A DNA stretch of 64,000 bases from Papaver somniferum (Eukaryota; Streptophyta; Magnoliopsida; Ranunculales; Papaveraceae), in contig NC_039363.1 in NCBI RefSeq assembly GCF_003573695.1, forward strand, positions 163,262,747-163,326,746. Direction: 5' to 3'. This document shows, piece by piece, positions 35,282 through 46,006 of this stretch. Below the pieces are notes generated by a model, which was not told the origin of the DNA, ran no database searches, and saw only the letters and a list, made by a program, of their open reading frames with translations. Both the position numbers and the translations under genes were made by a program. How positions within the stretch are numbered: the stretch's first letter is position 1; each line of letters opens with the position of its first letter.

Positions 35282-37360
35282 TGTTAGAGCATTGCTTGGT
35301 CAAACTCGCATGCGTTGCTATCTCAAGCATGTTTGTCAATGTTAGTGATCAAAACTATAAGTCTTGATTTCTAGCCTATATAGCTAAAGGTCTCGGACTA
35401 GGATAGAAAGTGTAGTTGAGCTCAAGACTCCATGGCAATCATCATACAAGACGAAGGACTACTCAAGGAACTGGTGGACCTTCATCGACTAAAAGGTATG
35501 CGGAGACTTGAAATTATATGTCACTCAAAAGTCTATTTACTCTATCTCCTATTCTTGAGACAAAAGTCGTTTTGATATATAGACTTTCATTATACATATT
35601 TGCTATTTCGAGACGAGTTTAACTTGCCTATCTATTCTCGAAATATGTGTTGGTAAGCTTTCGCTTTAGCCAAATTCATCTTTACCTAGTGACGAATGTC
35701 ATGTTATGTTTCAATCAATTTGAAAATTGCTCGGACGAAAAATGGTCTGTGAATAACGGCTATATAACGTCCTCCGAGAATGTTTCAATGATTGAAATGA
35801 GAGTTTAGATTACATAACCATTGGTAGGATATAAGCATTGTTGTGGAAACACATATATGTATAAGTCCTTATTCCTTGAACCAAAGTTTGCGAACTTTGT
35901 TGATCAAGAGAAACGGAATGTGGCGTGAGCCAAGTCCGCGAACTCAGTCCGTGAACTAGCGGAGATTCTCGGCCCGAGAATTTCTGCTGGAGTTTCTGAA
36001 CTCCTTCTGTGAGCTTAAGTCCGCGAACCCAGTCCGCGAACTTGAGTAGGTTATATCTAAAATCGGTTGTTCTTGAACTCATGTTTATCTAAACTAAGGA
36101 ATGCTTTTGCAAACCGTGGCTATAAAGTTCATGAACCGATTCGAGTGAATCAAATTGTTTTTGCTTCGATTGTGTCTTCTGAAGTTACATAATATCTAAG
36201 CAATTGAACAACTCTCTAACTAGTTCATTTGAGTCATTTGGACTAGTTATGGTGAAGAAGAATATGGTGGATATGAAAGTAATCATATGGCTAACCATTT
36301 TGTTAACTATTGTTGAACCAACAAATGTTAATGTTTGGGAACGGTTAAATAAACCCAAAATTGGACATTTCATTTGTGTGTAACAAGCTAAGGTTTCGAT
36401 CCAACGGTTGAGAAATATTAGCTTGAATCTAATCAGGTTTTCATCTAACGGTGAATATTGAATACTTTGTTACCAAGCTAACATTGATTGCAAACCCTGA
36501 TTTGAAAGACTATATAAGGGAGAACTCTAGCAACTGGGAAACCTAATCCCCACACCTTACGTGTGATACTAGTTGCATGAGCTAGAGTCGATTCTCCTTT
36601 AACCTTTGGTTTCTTCTTCTAAACCAGGTAACGACTTAAAGACTTCATTGGGATTGTGAAGCCAAACCGATACTACTTTTCTTGTAGTTGTGTGATCTGA
36701 TCTTGTTGTTTCTATCGTTTTGAGTACAATTGTAATAATTGGCTTGAGATTTATATCTCCGATAGGCAAGATAGAAAAGTAATCACAAACACTTTGTCTC
36801 ATTGTTTGTCATTCCACAATATCTTTTTTCACTGCGTCGATTAAGATTAGTGTGAGATTGATTGGGGTTCAACTACAGTCCAGACCGAAGTTAGTTTGGA
36901 GTAGGCTAGTGTCTGTAGCGGCTTAAAAAATACAGTGTGTGTTCAATCTGGACTAGTTCCCGGGGTTTTTCTGCATTTGCGGTTTCCTCTTTAACAAAAT
37001 TCTGGTGTCTGTGTTATTTCTTTTCTGCATTATATTTGTTTATATAATTGAAATATCACAGGTTGTGCGTTGTTCAATCAATTAGAATATCCGACCTTTT
37101 GGTTGTTGATTTAAATTGATTGACACTTGGATATTGGTCTTTGGTACCATCCAAGTTATCTATCTTTGATAAAGACTCGTAGATTTCTATTTGCTTGAGT
37201 AAAGATCAAATCGAGAGATTGAGATATAAACTCTTTGATATACTTGTTATCTATATTGAGTCTGACTGTCTAGTTAATTCTCTAGAAAGTATACTGGAGT
37301 TTTCCCATACAGATTTCTAATCGAATTGTTGTGTGTGGTTGTTGTACCCCCACTCTTTCA
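35282..37360 (+). repeat. Element A 3' LTR (2079 bp)
   Basis: Same ends as the 5' LTR, but lacks about 290 bp; the junction is near 36855 (GATTAGTGTGAGATTG). The missing block is bounded in the 5' LTR by short similar TGTGAG sequences, indicating a deletion by slippage or illegitimate recombination. Confidence 0.9.
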
Positions 37361-38169
37361 CCAGCCGATCAAGATGTGTGCACAAAATTAACCAGATACA
37401 AAAACTAAATAGATAAATCTTATTCGTCTTCAAATCTTCGATTATCTTGAAAGTACCTGCACATAGAAACTTGAATCCTCTTGTGATCAATCACGCACAG
37501 AACAGAGTCTGTTAACAATGGATTATTACAAGATGTCTTTATATTTGATAATAGTTCTAAAGATCTCGTCGATACCTTAATCTAGTTTGAGTGACCCTTA
37601 TCTCAAAAGAGAGGGCTCTCAAGAATAATCAATTTAGGTGCAATCAAAGTTTCAACAACCATTAGTCAATCAAATCAATAATCGAAAGTTTCCCACCAAC
37701 GGTACTCGTAGAGCTTCTTGATCCCACAAAAGTATTTAAACGAGCGATCGTAAGAGATTTCGCCTAATTAGGTTACTTTCATCTCCGAATAGACTACTCC
37801 ACCAGAAACAATACGAATGAAGTTTTTCTGCTCTTAGGACAGTTTGCAAGAAACTCAAGTATTTATAGAGCACGGTTGCTTGAACTACAAAGAAATTCCC
37901 AAACCAAAAGATTCTCAAGATATGCAATAAGTACTAATTTCAGTATTCTTATTTATAATTGATGTCAAACAATTTTTTCGAAATCTCTCATAGAAAATTT
38001 ATATTATTAGTTTGGCACATTAACTAATAATCATTTTCTAGAGTATATACTTTAATTGCTAGTAATTAAAACATATAAAATCGAAAATCATAATTAAATG
38101 CTTTTCAATTGTTTCAGTTTGGGATCACCTTGAGCGTCAAGGAATATCTTTGAAAAATTAATGATAAGA

Positions 38170-38375
38170 AACCATCGGGGGTTAGCTTAGTTGGCCAGGA
38201 GTCTGACTCTCAAATAAGAGGTCAGCAGTTCGAGTCTCCGCTCAAACGTAATTATACTAACTTTAACTTGGGTTTCAGACGGGCCGAGTTTGCTCAGTAG
38301 GGAGTAAGCCGGTGGCTACGGTGCCAGGGGACAGGACGGGCCTATGCCGCAACATCAAAAATAAAAAATTAATAA
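38170..38375 (+). mobile_element. tRNA-derived SINE
   Basis: About 206 bp, flanked by the 11-bp TSD TAATGATAAGA (38159-38169 and 38376-38386). The head has pol III box A TAGCTTAGTTGG (38183-38194, exact fit to TRGCNNAGYNGG) and box B AGTTCGAGTCTC (38227-38238). The body is GC-rich (GGGCCGAGTTTGCTCAG ... GGACGGGCC) and the tail A/T-rich. Layout and length are typical of plant SINEs; the family was not named. Confidence 0.88.
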
Positions 38376-38513
38376 TAATGATAAGAGTTTTGCACATGTT
38401 CAAATAATGTCGACATCTAGAAGTTTCCTATCTTAGCAAAACCTAATTCTAAATTCACACACAATACAAAAAAAATATGTGAATTTTGGAAACTCGGTTT
38501 TGCTCTTGGGAAC

Positions 38514-38760
38514 GGTTCTACCATGACTCCCAAACTAAGTTAGGATCGGCTATACCATGACTCCCAATATAGGTTATGACCAGTTATACCTTGTTTCCTA
38601 ATACTAGTTAGGATTGGTTATACCATGTCACTAGATGTAGGCCATGAACGGTTCTACCTTGTCTCCCAATAGTAGTTAGGATCGGTTATACCTTGTCACA
38701 TAATATAGGTTATGACCGGTTATTCCTTGATTATCAACGTAAGTTAAGATTGGTTCTACC
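38514..38760. repeat. 34-bp tandem repeat, 7.3 copies, dimeric pattern
   Basis: Seven consecutive units of exactly 34 bp begin GGTTnTACC(A/T)TG. Odd units end GTTAGGAT(C/T) or GTTAAGATT and even units end GGTTATGACC or GGCCATGAAC, so the higher-order period is 68 bp. Unit starts: 38514, 38548, 38582, 38616, 38650, 38684, 38718, then a partial one at 38752. It lies within LTR relic E. Confidence 0.9.
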
Positions 38761-39253
38761 TTGTCATCTTGCATTGGTCATCCAAATATTCTTCAATGAA
38801 AAACCATATACTTCCTTAAACCAATGTAATAATACATAGTTTCCTAGGATGAAATCATACCTATATCCCACACATAATCAAGTAAGTAAATACATAGATT
38901 ATATTGATGTCTTATTTACGAAGCTCAAAAGATAAGCGTTATACTTTGTAATTCAATATAATTCCTTGATGCCTTGATCATAATGCTATGACCAAGTCTA
39001 ATCACTAGAGGGTTATAAATATAGCTTCGGATGTTAAGTTTTCTATATAAAGTGACTTGAAAGATACGTTAGTAATGGAAACAAGTTGAGTCATATTACT
39101 AACTTTAAGTGGAACGATGATGTCTTCGTTGTAGTTTTTACTTCTTCACAGTCTTCGGAATAATACTTGTAAGTCTCAACATTCCTAGACTTTCTAGTCT
39201 AACCTAAACGAAGGTGACTATAGTAATTAATCAAGCGACTCTAGATGAGTTTT

Positions 39254-39258
39254 GATAC
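39254..39258. repeat. Element B TSD, left (GATAC)
   Basis: GATAC repeated exactly at 60834-60838. Confidence 0.9.
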
Positions 39259-40336
39259 TGTTAGTGCATAGCTCGGTCAACCTCGCATGCGTTGCTATAT
39301 CAAGCATGTTTGTAAATGTTAGTGATCAAAACTATAAAGTCTTGATTTCTAGCCTATTAGCTAAGTCTCGGACTAGGATAGGAAAAGTGTAGTTGAGCTC
39401 AAGGACTTCATGGTGATTCAACGACAACGACGAAGATCTACACCAAGGAACCGTGGAACTTCATCAACAAAAAGGTATGTGAAGACTTGAACTTATCTAT
39501 CACTCGAAAGTCTATCTATTATTCTCATACTTATTATGATACAAAAGTCGTATGCTATATAGACTAGATCATATACACTTGATATTTCGAGCTGAGTATT
39601 CATTGCTTATCTTTTACTCGAAATCATGTGTTGGTAAAGCATTTCGCTTTGATCAGGTTTATCTTCACCTAGTGACGAAAGTCATGAAAGTTTCAATCAC
39701 TTTGGAAATTGCTGTGAAGAGAAAGGTATGTTGTTCTTCATGACTGAATATCGCCCTCTGAGAATGTTTCAATGATTGAAATGAGAGTTTAGATTACATA
39801 ACCATGTATTCCTTGAACTGAAGTTTTCGAACTTTGTTGATCAAGAGAAATCGGTAGGATTGTGAAATTGGCTTTGCCAAGTCCGCGAACCCAGTCCACA
39901 GACTCAGTCCGCGAACTGACGGAAGTTCTCGACCGAGAATTTCTGCTGGGATTTCCAGAACTCGTTTGTGTGCTAAGTCCGCGAACCCAGTCCGCGAACT
40001 GACGGAAGTTCTCAACCCGAGAATTTCTGCTGAGTTTGGAAAACTCAACCGATTAACTTAAGTCCGCGAACTTGTTTGTGAGCTTAAGAGGTTATGATCT
40101 AAAAATGTGCTCTGAACATAAAACATTAATTATTAAGTAATTCTTTATGCAAACCGTGGCTATAATGTTCATGAGCCGATTCTAATCGAATCGAATCATC
40201 TTTGTTTCAATTGTGTCTTGTGTAGTTACATAAGATCTCATAGCAATTGAACAACTCTTAACTAGTTCATTTGATTCAATTGAACTAGTTATGGTGAAGA
40301 AGAACATGATTAATATGAGATGCTCATATGGTTGAC
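39259..40336 (+). repeat. Element B 5' LTR, first part
   Basis: TGTTAGTGCATAGCTCGGTC ... ATGGTTGAC. Includes two tandem copies of a block of about 85 bp (39892-40035) built from TCCGCGAACCCAG and GACGGAAGTTCTCGA, present once in element A. Interrupted by C at 40337. Confidence 0.9.
40332..40336. repeat. Element C TSD, left (TTGAC)
   Basis: TTGAC repeated exactly at 53203-53207; the uninterrupted site is visible in B's 3' LTR (GGTTGACCTTTTGG, about 59480). Confidence 0.92.
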
Positions 40337-41856
40337 TGTTTATAATATTGAAAGTGGTAGTAAAAGTTCGTTGCTCGGACTTGTAAAGATTTAAAAATAA
40401 AAATATATGCACAATATTTGTCACAATGGGCGAGAGGTACTGGGACTAATGATTCGGCCAATTTTCATAACATAGGGCTCAATGATTTATTCTCAACAAT
40501 AATCGCTCAAAACATAAATTATATGGACTCTTATTTTGCCAAAGTAGATTTTCAAAACATTGATTGTAAGTCCTAAGCATGATGTATCAAAACACCTAAG
40601 CCAAGCATACATCATCAAATTAAATAACAACCAATTAATTCAAATCATATTTCAATTTTAAATTAATGCAAAAGTCTTAAAAAGAATTAATGAAATTACC
40701 CCAAGTATGAAGTTTGGCCTCCTCCGTCGTCTCAGTGTTGGGTTTTAGCTAATCATAGTAAAAATGCTCTCAAAATAATTATTTATTGCTCAAAAATTGG
40801 TTTACAAATGATGAAAAGGTGTAAAACAATTGAACAGAAAAATCGCAACAGAAATAACTGTTGCAAAGGCGTTGTTCAGCTGTTACAAGAAGAACGATAA
40901 ATGATAACTGCTGTTGTACGACGAACTACGACCCACGAGTGTGCGTCTTAGACACTGTTGATAAACGACTGCTGCTGCGAGTCCGTTCTTCGTGTTCTTC
41001 ATCTTCATCAATGGCAGCAGCAGCAGCAGAGAGAAATCATGGTTCTCGATTCTGCAGCGTTCCTTCTCTCCTCCCAACTCTCAACACCCCTTCTACATCA
41101 CCCTAAGAGACTATTTATACCCATATCACGCATTGAATCTCGTCATAACTCCAAATAATCTTCATTGAACACAAATATTTTCCACGGGCAATAATTTCTA
41201 TATTTTGTTTCTCCACGCGTTTCTGAGATGTTTCGATCATTCCAATATCTTCTAAATATGTATATGAATCCTCAGAATTATTTTTATTGCCTTTAGTCTC
41301 CTTTAATTTCCATAAATCAACTTGAAACCCTATTTTCCTTTTTTTAACTGTTGTGAAAAATATCCGGCGATTTTGCCCAACTCAGGCCATTCCAACACTC
41401 AAAATATATTCATATACCCATAAGGAGTCTATCCCTTGAATTTCAGCTCTTTAGTCTACTCATAAACCTTTCAAATCATGCCCGTAAATTCTGCCAGTGT
41501 GTGTGAAATAATTTTCCCGCCAAAAATATTTTCAAATTCTGGGAAGAAAGTGACCTCCCCCTAATCCATTCATGGAGTCCCTTTAGCAATTGGGGCTGAA
41601 ATAGTAATTTTTGGGGCTGAAACAGTAATTTTTCTGGGTTCCTCCGGGACATTTCTGGGGTTCTTCCGGTGCATTTCTGGGGTGCCTACGATACATTTCT
41701 CTGGGGTGTAAAACACTGCTTTTTGAGCCCATTTCGCCGCAAGGGCTTATTTATCTAAAAATTCCTACAAAGACATAAAAGAACACAATAAATACAAAAT
41801 TGAGCACTAACAATACATACAATAGAGACATATTAGACACATAAATGCGTCTATCA
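40337..41856 (-). repeat. Element C LTR1
   Basis: Plus strand begins TGTTTATAATATTGAAAG and ends GCGTCTATCA. Minus-strand TATA box TATAAATAG at 41119-41111. Functionally the 3' LTR of the tandem. Confidence 0.92.
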
Positions 41857-41871
41857 ACACCCCCAAACTTA
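41857..41871 (-). other. Element C polypurine tract, unit 1
   Basis: Minus strand TAAGTTTGGGGGTGT directly upstream of the LTR. The 13-mer TAAGTTTGGGGGT recurs at 42980-42968 and 43845-43833. Confidence 0.75.
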
Positions 41872-43262
41872 TTATTTGCTAGTCCTCGAGCAAAATTTAT
41901 TCTTGAAAAGTGACCGAGTTAATCTCGGGTGGGTTTATCAGAGGTGTACCCACAAAAACCAATACTCCAGACCCTAGATATCTACGCAGAACCTTGGAAA
42001 GCACTAAAGAACCTCCTTGGTTGGCATACAATTGTTGACTCTAAGAGGAAGAACCCTGATGCGAAATTCCAATTGATGTACACGAGTTTGCACTCAAGCA
42101 TACTAAAATTCATATAAGTGACAGAGCTCTACTAAGATAGTTTCACGATGGACATCATACTCAGAGTCAGACTAATCACATGAAAAGATTAAGAAGACGG
42201 AAAAAGAAAAATGTAGATGGTTGAAAAGTGAACGGTGTTTCCCATATCTGTCTGAAGGCCTCTGCCAAGGTGAACCTAACCTAAATGACTGAGATACCGG
42301 TCTGACTAATATTAACACACTGGCATATACAAGGGAACCAGTGGTCAATAACTTAAATCTAGATCAACAAACTGGCAAATACAAGGGAACCAGCAGTTGA
42401 CTACACATAACAATAACCTTTTTTTTTTAAACTTAACGGCATGAATAGATCTTTTTGATCCAAGCGCATGCTTCTTGTCAGCAGATTACACGATAGTTCC
42501 CACGGGTCCTGCATTCCACGCTTGCTTAGGCGACGGAAACAGGGAGAACACACACATATTGCTATCCAAGTGTTAGTATTTATTCCGATTGGTCTACTGG
42601 TCTGGTCTAAATTTTTTTTTTTTTTTTTTTTTGAAAAGGTAACTCAGTCACTCTATTTCACCCTAGCAAAGGTAACAACTTGAATCGCGTGCCCCACCAA
42701 ATCACTTGAAGTAAAAGAAAACTAAAAATAGAAAGTGAAAAGGACTCGACGAGATATGGCGAAACTATCATGTTAATTCTAACACCTGAGCTCTGTGCTT
42801 TTATGAATAGACTCTATAAATGTTTCCATCTAGTCAGATTGGTTCCTCAACTCCTAAAACAAAAATGTTTGCATCCACTTAGATTGGTTAGTGCCATCCT
42901 AAATACGCATAAATCTCTAGGCTCTGGAGCGTATTTATTTATTATGCAATTAAAAAGTTTCTCCCATACCCCCAAACTTAAATCTAACATTGTCCTCAAT
43001 GTTCTAAAGATGAAATTAAAAGCATGCACAAGGAGAGACAGTTATTATTTGAAGCAAAAGAGTGAAGGAAGGATATTACCGGGTTGCATGAGATTGGGTT
43101 ACCTCCCAAGAAGTGCTAAGTTTATAGTCTTCAACCATACTAAGAAAGGTTTAATCACCTCGAATCATATAGCAATAGCCGAAATAATTGTGGGTTATCG
43201 AAACCAAATAGAGCTATCACAAGTAAAAGGAATCTACAACAAGCCAAGAAAATGAACATGTA
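41872..43262 (-). other. Element C 3' untranslated region, unit 1
   Basis: Between ORF stop and polypurine tract. Holds a second polypurine-like 13-mer (42968-42980) and, on the minus strand, AGCACTTCTTGGGAGGTAAC (about 43118-43099), a motif I recall downstream of coding regions in Athila/Tat-type elements. The T-run at 42609-42632 differs in length between units. A 161-aa frame on the opposite strand (42770-43255) is not considered a gene. Confidence 0.5.
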
Positions 43263-45035
43263 CTACATACCCTTATCTAGTTTCCTGATTAAGATACCTA
43301 TGTCCCATTGTGGTTCAGGTTCAGGTTCTATGAAAGGATCTTGATAGAAAATTTTCATTGGATGCACTTCCTCATAGCTAAGATCCAACAGTTCAGGTTT
43401 AAAAGTCTGGAAAAACTCAATTAAAAATAATAACAACCTGAATAAATGGGGATCCTTAAAGTCAATCAGATTTGACTTACACAGCTGACCACAAAGAGAG
43501 TGGTGGTCTTCCTTAAACAGATGTGTCGACCCTAATCTCCTAAAGTAATTAGGTTTAGTCTCAAAACTTAATAATTGACACATCTGAAATTTATATGTTC
43601 CCACAATTGGTTGAAAAGTTTTTGGTGGGAAAACAAAGTCAATCTTGGTATCATAGCCTGGGTTAACCACATCAACCAGAGGATGGGTTTCTAAAAACTG
43701 AGCTTCTTTCTGGACATCATTAGGTTCGGGAAAACGTGTATGAAGATAATCTTGTAATATGGTTGAGGCACAAATGTCAAGTCCTACAGGAGGGTACTTT
43801 CTAAGATTTAAAGCACACGGAGAATGATAATCACCCCCAAACTTAAAGTTTTCTGTGTCTCTAGAAAGACTAGTCACAACTTCCCTAATTTCTAGGTCAT
43901 CAGATTCCTGGAAATGGTCAATAGATTCTTCTAAGTTGGGTTCATCCTCACTCATTTCTACGAGTTTATCATCTTCTAAGACTAGTGTTTCTAAATCGCT
44001 AGATTCTAAAACAGTATTGTCAGGGTAAACTCTTTCCTCTAAACCATCATCACAATCATATAAAGGATTATCAGAGAACGGATCATAAACTAAGGTTTTA
44101 ATCATAGTTACCTCCTCCGATTCACTAATATGCACATCAAATAATGGATTATCCAACATACTGCAGGCTAAAGGATCATGAACTACATCGTCTAAAACGG
44201 TGGTATCTCTAGTCAAATCCACATCCTTTTGAATAGGTGAATAATTATTAAAATTATTTGGATTTGTATTAGAAACAACACTATCATTATAAAGCTCAAT
44301 CGGAGTAACAAATTCCTGATCACTATGCCTACATATTTCATGTTCTTCATCAATACTATCCTCATCATAATCATCACTATAATAACATGAAAAAGATCGA
44401 ACCTTATCAAAACAAGTAGTGTTACCAATTCTAACCTCGTCCTCTAAATTAGGCAAACAACTATCCTCATTTTCAAGGGTACTATTGGAAACACTATATT
44501 GGAAATTAAGACTATCTTGAGCAGTTCTGTTCTGGGCCTCTAATAAAAGCTTTTGAATCGACTCACATGGCTTCCTTATGGTATTGTGTATAAAAGGTTC
44601 ACTCATGGGTGCATTTTGTTTATTCATTTCTAACACAAACCTATTTGTATTCTCAGTTAATTTTTTGAGAGACTCTTCTAGAGGAAGAACAGGTTTAGAA
44701 GGATCATAATAGGGACTAGTTTTCAATAGTTTGATTGTCTCCTCTAGAGACGAAGAACTAGTACTATGATCTTCTTGCTCGTAAGACTGATGCATGTGTG
44801 GATAATAATTGGGCTCACCAGGGTATGACCCATATCCTTCCAAAGGATGGCGTTCCCAACCACTATTCCCAACATGGTCATAAAAAGGATGATGTCCATA
44901 TTCAAATTCAGGTCGATATTCATTGTATTGGCTTTTATCATACCAGCTCGACATTCTTAATTGCAAGGGAATTATACACAACCACAAACAAGGCCGACTC
45001 GACTTCACCAAAACAAACCTAAAGATTTCTAGCAA
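43263..45035 (-). CDS. Element C orphan ORF, 590 aa, copy 1
   Basis: Uninterrupted frame. The more likely start is Met28 (ATGTCGAGCTGG at 44954), since an acceptor-like TTGCAATTAAG just precedes it and the leader has a strong donor GGGAG/GTAAGT (about 45550). The N-terminal part is rich in Tyr, His, Glu and Pro (GHHPFYDHVGNSGWERHPLE). Residues 180-400 are very acidic (Asp/Glu/Ser). A more globular C-terminal part has THLFKEDHHSLCGQLCKSNL and ends EPEPEPQWDIG. No CCHC, protease or RT motif, no membrane helix. By position it replaces gag, but no gag domain was recognised. It differs from copy 2 at 6 residues. Confidence 0.7.
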   Translation of the reverse strand: MLEIFRFVLVKSSRPCLWLCIIPLQLRMSSWYDKSQYNEYRPEFEYGHHPFYDHVGNSGWERHPLEGYGSYPGEPNYYPHMHQSYEQEDHSTSSSSLEETIKLLKTSPYYDPSKPVLPLEESLKKLTENTNRFVLEMNKQNAPMSEPFIHNTIRKPCESIQKLLLEAQNRTAQDSLNFQYSVSNSTLENEDSCLPNLEDEVRIGNTTCFDKVRSFSCYYSDDYDEDSIDEEHEICRHSDQEFVTPIELYNDSVVSNTNPNNFNNYSPIQKDVDLTRDTTVLDDVVHDPLACSMLDNPLFDVHISESEEVTMIKTLVYDPFSDNPLYDCDDGLEERVYPDNTVLESSDLETLVLEDDKLVEMSEDEPNLEESIDHFQESDDLEIREVVTSLSRDTENFKFGGDYHSPCALNLRKYPPVGLDICASTILQDYLHTRFPEPNDVQKEAQFLETHPLVDVVNPGYDTKIDFVFPPKTFQPIVGTYKFQMCQLLSFETKPNYFRRLGSTHLFKEDHHSLCGQLCKSNLIDFKDPHLFRLLLFLIEFFQTFKPELLDLSYEEVHPMKIFYQDPFIEPEPEPQWDIGILIRKLDKGM

Positions 45036-45981
45036 ACAAAAAGCATGATGGCTCCACTTAGATTGTTTCTAGACCAGCTTCTATCTTTCGAAAGGGAATT
45101 CGTTGCAATTTGAGCAAACCCCTCTGGAATCAATCCGAGTCAAAGTAAGTTGAATTGAGGCGAGGGAAGCTCAGTGGAGCTTTGATACCCAAGGCCTCAC
45201 CGCTATCACAAGGCGGCGCAGTCACGCATTCAACTCACAGAAACCATCATGAACTTTGGAGTGTGCTTAAAGAGCAACCAATATTTTTCGAACGAGTTTC
45301 CTACTAAGCTCGTTACCCTATCGGTCTCGTTCTATTCCAAATTTTAAGCTTGGGTTCGCGTTAGGTTTCGTTTTCCTAAGGCGGGCAAGAAGGGAGCGGT
45401 GATGAAATCCGAACCCTTATCTTGTATTGGACAGGCCTTGCCCTTTACTAGGAATTTAAAAACAGTCCAAATTCGTCCTCAATCAATGAATCACCTTAAG
45501 GAATACAATAACTCACTTACAGGAGATTCGCGAGTGTTTCGATGGACTTACCTCCCGTACCAGACGGGGGATGAACCGTTGAAGTCGACTCGGGCCATGA
45601 CTCCTATGTCATGTACGAACCCGAGGGGCAGAGACGATATTGTAATCGTCGTCCTTCCCTGCAAACAATTTATATATATATTTTTTTTTATTAATAATAC
45701 CCTTCCGTAGGGTTAAAAAAAAAGAATAAAGTCCAAAGTCCAAAATAAATAAAAAAAAATTACAGTTTTCCTCACGCACTCTAAAAAAATTACAAATTAA
45801 AAATTAAATCCTAAAATTGTCCTTTTTTTCTTCTCTTTTCGCTTTTCCCTTTAAGATTTTTCCTCTCCAAGTCCTTAGTTTTCACTTTGAACCTGCAAAA
45901 TAAAGACAAAAAGAAACGTAAAAAGGAACAAACAATTCTAAAAAAAATAATAAACCTAAAAAAAATAAATCAATCTATATA
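45036..45981 (-). other. Element C leader, unit 1
   Basis: Non-coding leader between PBS and ORF. Minus strand carries GGGAG/GTAAGT near 45550, a good splice donor. The plus-strand frame 45399-45710 is a shadow. Confidence 0.45.
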
Positions 45982-46003
45982 CAAGTCCGTGTCGGCGGCG
46001 CCA
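45982..46003 (-). other. Element C primer-binding site, next to LTR2
   Basis: Minus strand TGGCGCCGCCGACACGGAC, three bases after the LTR end. The first eight bases fit the 3' end of plant tRNA-Asp; the rest fits less well. The equivalent at LTR3 is about 51661-51679 and reads GACGCGGAC at its end. Confidence 0.65.
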
Positions 46004-46006
46004 TTT

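Larger units (their letters stand above)
29345..37360 (+). mobile_element. Element A: copia-like non-autonomous LTR element
   Basis: 8016 bp with LTRs at 29345-31710 and 35282-37360, TG...CA ends, TSD CTAGC/CCAGC (one mismatch), initiator tRNA-Met PBS and a polypurine tract. The internal 3.57 kb encodes a gag-like CCHC protein and a second small protein, both broken, with no pol. The multiple AAGGGGGAG tracts and the PBS are typical of SIRE/Maximus-like copia elements. It sits inside the older relic E. Confidence 0.9.
37361..39258 (-). mobile_element. Middle part of the old LTR relic 'E'
   Basis: Bounded by elements A and B, both of which inserted into it. Reading leftward from the right flank of B (60903 to 60839, jumping to 39258) gives TGTTAGAGCATTGCTCAGTT ... 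TTTAGTATC/AAAACTCATCTAGAGTCG, continuous across the B insertion. It contains a SINE and a 34-bp tandem repeat. Confidence 0.6.

Noticed and set aside
37736..37927. 63-aa minus-strand ORF in relic E
   Set aside because: Falls within LTR sequence with no conserved protein in the related LTRs.
38514..38760. CRISPR array
   Set aside because: Regular 34-bp units have no separate unique spacers; the whole unit repeats, and the context is plant nuclear DNA.
40861..41158. ORFs of 64-81 aa in all three C LTRs, both strands
   Set aside because: They overlap each other on opposite strands in LTR leader sequence and show no domain; conservation follows LTR identity.
42770..43255. 161-aa plus-strand ORF, conserved in both C units (also 48433-48918)
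   Set aside because: It lies antisense in the element's 3' region, overlaps the polypurine-like motif and the GGGAGGTAACCC motif, and its conservation is explained by the recent duplication of the whole unit.
45399..45710. Plus-strand ORF in the C leader (also 51062-51358)
   Set aside because: Antisense to the leader containing the donor site; no protein similarity, and length differs between the two units because of indels.
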